From NCBI GenBank assembly GCA_051745935.1, contig JBNJEM010000074.1, positions 1-18,910 of the forward strand: a stretch of DNA of 18,910 nucleotides, in the 5' to 3' direction. The translations under genes were made by a program, and so were the position numbers. Source of the DNA: JBNJEM01 sp051745935 (lineage in GTDB: Bacteria; Planctomycetota; Planctomycetia; Pirellulales; Pirellulaceae). The notes beneath the pieces were generated by a model. It had not been told where the DNA came from, did not search any database, and saw only the letters and a list, made by a program, of their open reading frames with translations. Each line of letters starts with the position of its first letter. The first letter of the stretch is position 1. This document shows, in pieces, positions 7,575 to 14,915 of this stretch.

Positions 7575-9977
7575 TCATTCTGGATACAGCAAGTAGTCAT
7601 CCCGAACGCGGCGGAACGCTTCCAAATCGGGGCGATAAACCGCTTCCATGTCCGCTACCGTCTTTTTGGCGCGGAGCGCATCGAGTATTCGTCTGTTCCG
7701 CAACAGCCGATCATAGGCGGACACATTCCAATTCTCGGGATGGAGGATTCGAATCTGTCGCGCGATTTCCAAACCGGTTTTGACCGGCTCAAATGCTCGT
7801 CGGTCGGCGATGACGACGTTGATGCCATGACAGAGCTGCCCGGAGAATTTGCTCGCCTCGGGAGTAAATTCAACCGGTACGAACCGAACGCCGGGCAAGT
7901 CCCGGGCAGCAAGGTCCCTGGCGAGCTTCACCCCATTGAGCCAGGGGGCCCCGATGATTTCGAAAGGCGTGTCGGTGCCGCGGCCCACCGAAAGATTAGT
8001 CGTCTCCAACAGTCCGATACCCGGATACAAGATCGCCTCGCTCAGGTTCCGCATGTTGGGCGATGGATTGACCCACTTCAAACCGGTGGCATCATGGAAG
8101 TCACTTCGCCGCCATCCTTGCAGTCGGATTACTTGCAGGTCGAGTTCCAAGTTTAACTGCTCGTTAAATAGCGTGGCCAACTCGCCAACCGTCATGCCGT
8201 GCCGGATGGGCAAACGATGGAAGGCCACGAACGATTCGCGCCCGGGATCCAGCATCGGACCGGAGACATCGACGCCGTTGATCGGGTTGGGACGATCCAA
8301 CACGACGAAACGAATCCCCTCCTCCGCCGCGGCCTCCATGGCGTGCCCCATAGTCGAGATATAGGTGTAAAATCGCGTCCCGATATCTTGGATATCAAAC
8401 ACAAGTGTATCCATGCCTGCAAGCATCTTAGAGGTGGGCCGGCGAACCTTGCCGTAAAGACTGTAGACTGGCAGTCCCGAACCTTGATGCTCGAAATCAG
8501 CGATGCGGGCGACCTCCAGCTTGCCCTTGAGCCCGTGCTCCGGGCTGAAGAGCGCCACCAGGTCCACCACGTCCGATTGGTGGAGCAATTCCAATGTATG
8601 AGTTCCGTCTCGCGCGACACCCGTGTGGTTGGTGATCAGCCCTACCTTGCGACCCTTTAGCTGGCGAAAGTCGTGGCGGCGGAGAACGTCAATTCCAGCC
8701 AGTACGGTTCCAGACTTTGGCTGAGCAACGTCGGTGTCGTCGCGAGGCGAGGTGGACTGGGTGGAGTTGTCACGTGAGAGGATGGCCGTGGCGGCAATCC
8801 CGCCAATCTCGCCGGCCAGCTTATTGACCGCCCCCTTTCCATCAGGATGGAGTCGATTGCTGAGAAAGATGACCGTCAGGTCCAGACCCGGGTCCATCCA
8901 CAAGGTGGTCCCGGTAAAACCGCCGTGCCCGAACGCCTGCGACGTAAAATCTTCACCGCGGTTTGAAGAGTACCCGGTTCGGATGTCCCAGCCGAGTCCC
9001 CGGAGACCGCTCGAAACCTTGCCAGGAGCTGTCATTCTAGCAACGGCTCCATGGCTGAGCACGCGCGTGCCGGCGTAGTGCCCTCCGTTGAGCATCATTT
9101 GGGCGTAGATGGCCAAGTCCTCGGCGGTCGAGAAGAGCCCGGCGTGTCCAGCGATACCAGAGAGGGCATATGCGCGAGGATCATGGACCTCACCCTGCAT
9201 CCAACGACCGTCGCGACGCTCCGTGGGAGCGGCGCGGCGGCGAAGCGCGTCGTCGGGCAGGTAACCGGTTTCTTGCATTTCAAGTGGTTGAAAGATATTC
9301 TCCTGGGTGAAATCATGGACGTTCTGACCCGTGATCCGCTTGACCATCTCGGCCAGGACCATGTATCCGACATCGCTGTAGATGAACTCTTCGCCGGGCG
9401 CTTTCTTCAGTCCGAGAGCAAAAATCCGCTCCCACGCGGAGCTCGGCCCATCAGCGTAGTCGGCCAGGGAGTTGTCCGGGATTACGCCGCCTTGATGGGT
9501 TAACAAGTGAAATACGGTGACTTCTTCCTTGCCGTTTTGGCCGAACTCCGGAATGTGCTTGGCGACCGGATCTTCGAGTCGAATCAGCTCCCGATCCACG
9601 AGGATCATGATGCTGGTCGCCGTGGCGACCGGCTTGGTGATGGAAGCCATGTCGAACACTGTATCGGTCGTCATCGGCACCGGCTCTGGTCGAAGTCTCT
9701 TGTATCCGTACGACTTCAGGAAGGCGACCTGCCCCCGCCGCGCGACGAGGACCACGCAGCCAGGCATGTTCTTCGCTTCCAGTCCTCGAGCCACGATGTC
9801 GTCGATTTGACTAAGTTTCCCGGCATCAAGTCCGACTTGGTGCGGTTCGGCACCTGGCAGAGCTGCCGTGGCGGTCGGTTGCACCAGGGCCGCCGCAGCC
9901 AGAAAAAATCCGAAGAGAGTCTGAAGCCGAGAGTTCGAAGGAAACGGTACTATGTAGTTGTTAACGTTGCTGATCAT
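7575..9977 (-). CDS. namZ: AmiE-like serine hydrolase fused to NamZ exo-muramidase
   Basis: 800 aa with an N-terminal hydrophobic signal (residues 20-40). Residues 45-400 are a beta-lactamase/AmpC-fold serine hydrolase: nucleophile motif SITK (S112, K115), YSD at 200-202 as the Tyr-containing second motif, and HGG at 351-353 in place of KTG. Residues 425-800 are a complete DUF1343/NamZ domain (GH171): GIDVL, KVGLITNHTG, FSPEHG at 478-482 with the probable catalytic Glu480, VFDIQDIGTRFYTYISTM, DRPNPING and RHGMTVGEL. In Bacillus subtilis these are two neighbouring genes, amiE (ybbE), which removes stem peptides, and namZ (ybbC), which releases non-reducing-end MurNAc; here they are one polypeptide. 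GGAG lies about 9 bases before the ATG, and the symporter stop is 20 bp upstream, so the two form an operon. The amidase role is inferred; an esterase or other hydrolase is possible. Confidence 0.9.
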   Translation of the reverse strand: MISNVNNYIVPFPSNSRLQTLFGFFLAAAALVQPTATAALPGAEPHQVGLDAGKLSQIDDIVARGLEAKNMPGCVVLVARRGQVAFLKSYGYKRLRPEPVPMTTDTVFDMASITKPVATATSIMILVDRELIRLEDPVAKHIPEFGQNGKEEVTVFHLLTHQGGVIPDNSLADYADGPSSAWERIFALGLKKAPGEEFIYSDVGYMVLAEMVKRITGQNVHDFTQENIFQPLEMQETGYLPDDALRRRAAPTERRDGRWMQGEVHDPRAYALSGIAGHAGLFSTAEDLAIYAQMMLNGGHYAGTRVLSHGAVARMTAPGKVSSGLRGLGWDIRTGYSSNRGEDFTSQAFGHGGFTGTTLWMDPGLDLTVIFLSNRLHPDGKGAVNKLAGEIGGIAATAILSRDNSTQSTSPRDDTDVAQPKSGTVLAGIDVLRRHDFRQLKGRKVGLITNHTGVARDGTHTLELLHQSDVVDLVALFSPEHGLKGKLEVARIADFEHQGSGLPVYSLYGKVRRPTSKMLAGMDTLVFDIQDIGTRFYTYISTMGHAMEAAAEEGIRFVVLDRPNPINGVDVSGPMLDPGRESFVAFHRLPIRHGMTVGELATLFNEQLNLELDLQVIRLQGWRRSDFHDATGLKWVNPSPNMRNLSEAILYPGIGLLETTNLSVGRGTDTPFEIIGAPWLNGVKLARDLAARDLPGVRFVPVEFTPEASKFSGQLCHGINVVIADRRAFEPVKTGLEIARQIRILHPENWNVSAYDRLLRNRRILDALRAKKTVADMEAVYRPDLEAFRRVRDDYLLYPE

Positions 9978-9997
9978 TGGCAGGCTCCTTCATCGAT

Positions 9998-11461
9998 TCA
10001 CGCTTGCTGCGATTTCCGCCATATCCAAAGTGACTCGGTAATAGTCCCGACGATGAACGTGGTAGCCGCTCCGATTACTGAAAACCAGGGCCAAGCCGCC
10101 AATTGCCACCACCAGACCGCCGTGAGGATCCCGATGCCATGAATCAATCCGACCAGGGCCGACTTTTGCGAGACCCACTTGGTCAGAACTCCCAGAAAGA
10201 ACACTCCGAGGATCGGACCGGTGGTGAAGCCGGCGATGGCCAGCACGTTGTCAATAACCGCCTGCTGAAATCCTTGCCCCGCAATACCAACGGCGATTTG
10301 AACGAGTCCGAAGAGCACGGTAAACGCTCGGCTGGCGTTCAAGAGGTGTCTGTCAGAGGGAGGTTCGGAAAACACCGGCCGATACAAATCGTTGACGGCG
10401 GCTGCAGCTGAGGAGTTCAGTGAGCTGGAGAGCGTTGACATGGCTGCCGAAAACACCGCCGCCACTGTAATGCCGGTGACGCCAACGGGCAGATGGTCGA
10501 CGATGAAGCGGGCAAACACCTGGTCGCCCCGGGAAAAGGCAGTTGCTGGGGGACTGAACTGATAGAAACAGGCCAACCCGATTCCGATCAAGAGGAAGAC
10601 GGCGAACTGGGCGCAGACGACAAATCCACTGATCATGAGAGCTCGCCCCGCCCCTTTTTGATTGCCCGCCGCTAGGTATCGTTGCACCATCAACTGATCA
10701 GTGCCGTGCGTTGCGAGAGCGAGAAAGACGCCGCCGATGAGCCCGGACCAGAAGGTATATTTGAGTCCCAGGTCGATCGTGAAATCGAAGAGGCGAAACT
10801 TACCCTCTTCGGCGGCAAACTGCGTAAACTGCGCCCAGCCTCCCGGCAGGCTGTGGAGAATCACGCCTGCAGCCGCCGCGGCGCCGAGCATGTAGACGAT
10901 GAACTGAATACAGTCGTTCCAAACCACGGCCTTCATCCCACCACAGAATGTATAAACGATCGTCACCAGGCCGATAATGACGATACATACGGACAAATCT
11001 AGCCCGATCACTTGATCCAGAACGACGGCTGTCAGGAAAAGTCTCAGCCCGTCGGCCAGATTCCGCGTGATCAGGAACAAGACCGAGGCCGTCTTTTTCG
11101 TCCCGCCGCCAAAGCGCCGGTCGAGCACCTGATAGGCCGTGAAAAGCTCGCCGCGAAAGTAGTGGGGCAAGAAGAGCCAGACCACGATGAAACGGCCAAC
11201 GATGTAACCGATGGTCAGTTGCAAGAAGGTCAGATCACCGCCGACCGCGAAAGCCACGCCCGGTATGCTGAGAAAAGTAACCGTGCTCGTCTCGGTCGCC
11301 ACAATCGAAAAGAGCACCCCCCACCACGGCAGCTTTCTTCCACCCAGCAAGAAGCCGGACGCGGTACGTTGCCCTCGCCCGATCCATAGCCCGAACAGCA
11401 CCACGCCCAGCAGGTAAACAACCACCACCGTCGCGTCGATTTCACCAATCGCCAAGTTCAC
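9998..11461 (-). CDS. Sodium:solute symporter, probable MurNAc importer
   Basis: 487 aa from a GTG at 11461 (an upstream GTG at 11554 would add 31 residues). I chose 11461 because NLAIGEIDATVVVVYLLGVV is the usual SSS N-terminus and the extra residues are not hydrophobic. There are about 13 membrane helices. Family marks are the GGRKLPWW...ATETSTVTFLSIPG block in TM1-2, ATHGTDQLMVQRYLA after TM6, and the sodium-site helix AAMSTLSSSLNSSA. It couples sodium influx to uptake of a small solute. The next gene, 20 bp downstream, releases MurNAc, and murQ plus a sugar kinase are divergent on the other side; imported unphosphorylated MurNAc is therefore the likely cargo. That makes it an SSS-type alternative to the PTS importer MurP. 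Substrate is inferred from context. Confidence 0.85.
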   Translation of the reverse strand: MNLAIGEIDATVVVVYLLGVVLFGLWIGRGQRTASGFLLGGRKLPWWGVLFSIVATETSTVTFLSIPGVAFAVGGDLTFLQLTIGYIVGRFIVVWLFLPHYFRGELFTAYQVLDRRFGGGTKKTASVLFLITRNLADGLRLFLTAVVLDQVIGLDLSVCIVIIGLVTIVYTFCGGMKAVVWNDCIQFIVYMLGAAAAAGVILHSLPGGWAQFTQFAAEEGKFRLFDFTIDLGLKYTFWSGLIGGVFLALATHGTDQLMVQRYLAAGNQKGAGRALMISGFVVCAQFAVFLLIGIGLACFYQFSPPATAFSRGDQVFARFIVDHLPVGVTGITVAAVFSAAMSTLSSSLNSSAAAAVNDLYRPVFSEPPSDRHLLNASRAFTVLFGLVQIAVGIAGQGFQQAVIDNVLAIAGFTTGPILGVFFLGVLTKWVSQKSALVGLIHGIGILTAVWWWQLAAWPWFSVIGAATTFIVGTITESLWIWRKSQQA

Positions 11462-11550
11462 TATCGTCCACCAACCTCTCTTGGACCCGGCCGCTGTTGA
11501 CAAGGCAGTTCGACCGAGGCCTCTCAAACTGAAAATCAAACGGACGAATT

Positions 11551-11569
11551 CCACGGGTTTGGCCCGTGG
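11551..11569. repeat. Hairpin near the symporter start
   Basis: CCACGGG, TTTGG loop, CCCGTGG: a perfect 7-bp stem about 90 bases upstream of the chosen symporter start. It would fall in the 5' leader if transcription starts further upstream. Confidence 0.5.
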
Positions 11570-11616
11570 GGCGTTAGGTTTGCCACTAATCGGCGGTAGA
11601 TCATGAAACGCAATGC

Positions 11617-11633
11617 CCCAGGCCTACCCTGGG
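11617..11633. repeat. Hairpin in divergent region
   Basis: CCCAGG, CCTAC loop, CCTGGG: a perfect 6-bp stem. It sits 47 bases from the hairpin at 11551-11569. Confidence 0.4.
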
Positions 11634-11917
11634 AATGGCTATGTTCACGGCTACAAACCAAAAACTTTGTAAACCTTTGAGTGTCACCGGCTTGTCCGGT
11701 AGAGTATCACGTTCCGTGATCAAAAGTCAAAGTACGGCAAGGATTAAGATAAGATGATACCAACCTCGCTGTCGACATACCAGTATTCATGATTTTTTTG
11801 GCGTGGCAACAAAACTAGCAACGGCTCGGAATTAACTTCGGCATTGTTTCGTAGGGTGGCACTTTCCCGAGCGAGCGGAAAGACGCGTTGCCTTTACGGG
11901 AAACGCGGATCGTATAC

Positions 11918-12021
11918 TATACCGGTCGCGGATGATTTTGTCCGCCGCGAGTCCGACCAACGGGAGGACGGCTTGCGCCGGGCAGCTTTCCATCCGGACA
12001 AGTTCGACCGCCTGAAATATA
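11918..12021 (+). repeat. Repeat A, copy 3 (104 bp)
   Basis: Same unit as 1127-1230 and 7147-7250, from TATACCGGTC to CTGAAATATA. It contains the best version of the left hairpin (GCGGA...TCCGC). It joins directly onto repeat B2 through a shared TATA. Confidence 0.85.
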
Positions 12022-12022
12022 T

Positions 12023-12215
12023 ACCCTATTGTTGCATAAAGACGGCGTAGGACGGGTCTCCAGGCCCGTCTTTTACAGCGCATAAATGTCTTTTTGCGGT
12101 TGTTTGAAGATCTCACATTTCGTGAGATCCGCGGACACCAGATCAAGTACGATTTCGTACTTAAAAAGACGGGCCTGGAGACCCGTCCTACATATACTGT
12201 TTGCAACGTTAGGGT
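12023..12215 (+). repeat. Repeat B, copy 2 (193 bp), upstream of murQ
   Basis: Terminal inverted repeats of about 50 bp: the left end starts ACCCTATTGTTGCATAAAG and includes GACGGGTCTCCAGGCCCGTC; the right end ends TTGCAACGTTAGGGT. The core has two nested perfect hairpins, GATCTCAC/GTGAGATC (12109-12129) and AAGTACGA/TCGTACTT (12145-12162). It is nearly identical to copy 3 at 17595. TATA flanks both ends (TATACCC...GGGTATA). Its right end lies about 36 bp before the murQ start codon. Confidence 0.9.
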
Positions 12216-12251
12216 ATATTCTGACGGCAACCTCAGCAGGAAGCAACGGAC

Positions 12252-13145
12252 ATGGCGAAAAAGCTGACGACGGAAGACAGAAACCCAGCCTCCGAGGTGA
12301 TTGACAGCCTTTCGGCTTTGGAAATCGTTCGGTTGATTAACGCCGAAGACGCCCAAGTCGCTGGGGCCGTGGCTCGGGAAGAAATCGCGATCGCCCGGGC
12401 GATTGAGGCGATCACGGAGCGTCTGGACAGCGGTGGCCGCTTGATCTACCTGGGCGCGGGCACGTCGGGTAGGCTCGGCATCCTCGACGCAGCCGAATGT
12501 CCGCCGACCTTTAACACGTCGCCGGACCAGGTGGTGGGACTAATCGCCGGCGGCCGCTCGGCCATGTTCAGGGCCGTCGAGGGAGCCGAGGATTCTCCCG
12601 ACTTGGCGGCGGATGAATTCAAAGAGATGGGCCTGTGCGAACGGGACATCGTGGTTGGCATAGCCACCAGCGGGCAAACCCCTTATGTGATCGGTGGCAT
12701 GCAGTATGCACAATCACAAGGGGTTTACACCATCGGGTTAAGCTGCAACCGCGACTCGAAGCTGGTTGCATGCTCCGACTTGACTATTGCGCCTGTCGTG
12801 GGGCCGGAGGTCATCAGCGGTTCCACTCGCATGAAGGCGGGCACGGCCACCAAGATGGTGCTCAACATGCTCACCACGGGAGCCATGGTTCGGCTGGGAA
12901 AGACGTTTGGTAATTTGATGGTCGATCTCAGAGCCAGTAACACGAAACTGGTCGCCAGGTCACGCCGCATCGTGTCGATGCTGACCGATCTCTCGGAAAG
13001 CGAGGCTGAAGGGCTGCTCGCTCAATGTGACGGCGAATTGAAGACGGCGGTGGTGGCACAGCTGAAATCGCTCAGTCCCAAAGAGGCGCGGCGGCGGCTG
13101 TTCCGCGCCGGCGGGCATCTCCGTCAGGCCTTGGAAGAATCATGA
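12252..13145 (+). CDS. murQ: N-acetylmuramic acid 6-phosphate etherase
   Basis: 297 aa, full length for MurQ and collinear with the E. coli enzyme. It is a SIS-fold lyase that splits the lactyl ether of MurNAc-6-phosphate to give GlcNAc-6-phosphate and D-lactate in the cytoplasm. Visible marks are LTTEDRNP at the start, the sugar-phosphate loop GAGTSGRLGILDAAECPPTF (68-87), Glu82 and Glu113 at the places of the catalytic E. coli Glu83 and Glu114, and the signature PEVISGSTRMKAGTATKM. AGGAAG precedes the ATG. The stop overlaps the start of the next gene (ATGA, 13142-13145), giving a coupled murQ-kinase operon divergent from the symporter/NamZ operon. No MurR-type regulator is in the window. 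Confidence 0.96.
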   Translation: MAKKLTTEDRNPASEVIDSLSALEIVRLINAEDAQVAGAVAREEIAIARAIEAITERLDSGGRLIYLGAGTSGRLGILDAAECPPTFNTSPDQVVGLIAGGRSAMFRAVEGAEDSPDLAADEFKEMGLCERDIVVGIATSGQTPYVIGGMQYAQSQGVYTIGLSCNRDSKLVACSDLTIAPVVGPEVISGSTRMKAGTATKMVLNMLTTGAMVRLGKTFGNLMVDLRASNTKLVARSRRIVSMLTDLSESEAEGLLAQCDGELKTAVVAQLKSLSPKEARRRLFRAGGHLRQALEES

Positions 13146-14095
13146 AAATCGAAGACCTCGTGCTCGGAATCGACGGCGGTGGCACTAAGACTGTGGCCTG
13201 GCTGGGAACCCGGCCGGCAACAGAGGACTCTCTCGTCGTGGGACGAGGTCGAGCCGGACCGGCCAATCCCCAAGCCGTCGGTTTTCCCACCGCCACCGAC
13301 AATTTGGGCCACGCGATCAGTCAGGCATTCGAGAACGCTGATATTGAAGTGCGGCCCGTGGCGGCCGCCGTCCTTGGTTTGGCCGGTTCGGACCGGGAAG
13401 AGAATCGGCGGCGTTTCTCCGACTGGGCCGCGACGCGAGGGCTGGCCAAGCGGTTTCGCATCGTCCATGACGCCCTACCTGTCCTCGTGGCGGGTTCGCC
13501 AGGGGGTTGGGGAGTTGCTCTGATCAGCGGCACCGGGTCCTTGGCTTACGGCCGGACCCCCGGCGGCCAGGAAGCCCGGGCCGGGGGATGGGGATTCTTG
13601 TTTGGCGATGAGGGGAGCGGATACAGCATCGCCGTGGCTGGTCTCCGCGCGGCGGCCAAATCGGCCGATGGCCGCGGACCACCTACCCGGCTGCTCGACG
13701 CCTTTCAGGAACACTTGAACCTTATCGAACCGGAACAGTTGGTTGGGGCGGTGTACCCCACGGCGAGTGACCGCCGGGCAGTTGCGCAGTTGGCGGAACT
13801 GGTTACTCAAGTCGCCGCCACGGAGGATCCCGTGGCCGGAGGCATTCTGGACCATGCGGCGTCCGAGTTGGCTGACATGGTTTCAAGCGTTGCCAATCGT
13901 CTGGAGCTGAAAGGCAGTTCGTTTCCGCTCGCGCTGAGCGGGGGGATGTTGCTGGGGGACGTTGGACTGAGGAGCCGGTTGGAAACACGCCTCAATTCGC
14001 TCGCTTTGCGGGCGGAACCGATCACGCCGGTGAATGAACCGGTCGCCGGCGCGTTATTGCTCGCCAGACACGACGCCGCGGCAGCGAGCCGGTGA
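13142..14095 (+). CDS. murK: BadF-type amino-sugar kinase (MurNAc/GlcNAc kinase)
   Basis: 317 aa, ASKHA fold of the BadF/BadG/BcrA/BcrD family, which includes GlcNAc kinases and the MurNAc/GlcNAc kinase MurK of Clostridium. Phosphate-1 loop GIDGGGTKT (9-17), VHDA with Asp110, phosphate-2 ISGTGS (128-133), GGWGFLFGDEGSGY (148-161) and a C-terminal ALSGGML adenosine motif are all in place. It would phosphorylate the 6-OH of imported sugar with ATP. Translational coupling to murQ, whose substrate is MurNAc-6-P, and the absence of a PTS importer make MurNAc the most likely substrate, with GlcNAc a possible second. The symbol rests on context; sequence alone supports only amino-sugar kinase. Confidence 0.88.
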   Translation: MKIEDLVLGIDGGGTKTVAWLGTRPATEDSLVVGRGRAGPANPQAVGFPTATDNLGHAISQAFENADIEVRPVAAAVLGLAGSDREENRRRFSDWAATRGLAKRFRIVHDALPVLVAGSPGGWGVALISGTGSLAYGRTPGGQEARAGGWGFLFGDEGSGYSIAVAGLRAAAKSADGRGPPTRLLDAFQEHLNLIEPEQLVGAVYPTASDRRAVAQLAELVTQVAATEDPVAGGILDHAASELADMVSSVANRLELKGSSFPLALSGGMLLGDVGLRSRLETRLNSLALRAEPITPVNEPVAGALLLARHDAAAASR

Positions 14096-14185
14096 TAGTC
14101 GCCGGACTTGGCGTGAATGCTCCATGCCCCGCTCAGGACTCCGCCCCGAGCTAGCCATGCGACGCAGCATTGATGATTCATAGGC

Positions 14186-14209
14186 ACCCGGACATCGCAA
14201 TGTCCGGGT
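14186..14209. repeat. Perfect 10-bp stem hairpin after the kinase gene
   Basis: ACCCGGACAT, CGCA loop, ATGTCCGGGT. It lies 90 bp downstream of the kinase stop codon with no T-run, so it could be a transcript-end structure or a REP-like palindrome. Confidence 0.6.
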
Positions 14210-14220
14210 CAGCCACCGAA

Positions 14221-14235
14221 CGGACCAACGGTCCG
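14221..14235. repeat. Perfect 6-bp stem hairpin
   Basis: CGGACC, AAC loop, GGTCCG, only 11 bases after the hairpin at 14186-14209. Confidence 0.5.
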
Positions 14236-14288
14236 CGCTAAGGAATGTGGGAAGAATAAGTTCGGGATTTGATGTTCACCCAGCCAGT

Positions 14289-14321
14289 CGTCTCCCCGCC
14301 GGCCTTGTGCCGGCGGAGACG
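14289..14321. terminator. Strong GC-rich hairpin, possible terminator
   Basis: CGTCTCC(C)CGCCGGC pairs with GCCGGCGGAGACG around a CTTGT loop: about 13 base pairs with a small bulge. GGGTTTGAGG follows, so there is only a short T-run. It is the strongest hairpin I saw in the window and sits between two plus-strand genes. Terminator is an inference; it may simply be a repeat. Confidence 0.35.
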
Positions 14322-14686
14322 GGTTTGAGGATTAAGACCTCTTCGTATAGAGTGCTAAGCGTTCACCCTGCCGTGTGCATCCACCATTCCTTTTCCCCTT
14401 GTCCGGAGGACAACAAAAGACGTAATGGGGAGCTTGCTATTTCCGTCTCCCTGAGGAACGCGGCAAAAAAGAAGTTGGGCAAACGCAGAGGCAAACGCAG
14501 ACACTCTTGCCAGATGCTGGCTACGGCGGAAACCCCCAAGTTATTCTTCGGGCGTTCTAAGAGCGCCTAGGTTGCAGTCCGCCGCAGGTGGACGGAGGGT
14601 CGAATAATGGATGGTTGGTCATTCATGGTCAATCAGTGTTGCGCACTTTCATTCATCAAAGAACGGGAAAACTCCAACAGGTCGCC

Positions 14687-14791
14687 TTGCATGACCTCCT
14701 CGTGCGTGACCATCAAGAGTGTGACTTTCAGTTGCTCGTTCAACCGTTTGAGCAAATCGAGAATCAGGTCCGAGGTCTCCCTGATTCCAGA
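14687..14791 (-). pseudogene. ABC-transporter ATPase remnant
   Basis: The minus strand encodes ETSDLILDLLKRLNEQ and then KVTLLMVTHEEVM. This matches the segment after Walker B through the H-loop (VTH) of LolD/MacB-type ABC ATPases (consensus S..I..LL..LN...GVT...VTH). Walker A, the signature motif and Walker B are absent, and unrelated sequence flanks both ends. About 35 codons remain open. Confidence 0.5.
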
Positions 14792-14915
14792 GAGAACGGC
14801 CCGGCAGCGTGAGTGGCTGGGGGCAAGGCATTGCTTGTGGCGTGGGGTCGTTATCGCGTAAGCTGACGGGCAGGATGGACCAACTTTTTCCATAACGGAG
14901 CAAGGAGAGAAACAG

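Larger units (their letters stand above)
11462..12251. other. Divergent control region of the MurNAc cluster
   Basis: 790 bp between the divergent symporter and murQ genes. It holds two short hairpins (11551-11569 and 11617-11633), an AT-richer stretch (about 11640-11830) that could contain the symporter promoter, repeat A3 and repeat B2. Promoters for both directions must lie here, but no clear operator or regulator gene is visible. No coding frame of note was found. Confidence 0.5.
14096..14915. other. Spacer with hairpins and a gene fragment
   Basis: 820 bp after the kinase gene. It holds three strong inverted repeats (14186-14209, 14221-14235, 14289-14321), an ABC-ATPase remnant (14687-14791) and nothing else I can support. 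The strong hairpins just downstream of the murQ-kinase operon could act in transcript ending or mRNA end protection. Confidence 0.5.

Noticed and set aside
7575..9977. Beta-lactam resistance gene
   Set aside because: SxxK fold is shared, but YSD and HGG motifs plus the fused NamZ domain and the murQ neighbourhood point to a wall-peptide hydrolase.
7147..12215. CRISPR array or direct-repeat cluster from the recurring A and B units
   Set aside because: Units are 104 and about 195 bp, kilobases apart, with no regular spacers and no cas genes.
12023..12215. Insertion sequence
   Set aside because: Inverted ends are present but the core is under 100 bp and codes for no transposase; kept as a MITE-like repeat instead.
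11832..12356. 174-codon minus-strand frame across repeats A3 and B2
   Set aside because: Made of repeat sequence plus the antisense of murQ; the same amino-acid string recurs at other repeat copies, so it is repeat-derived.
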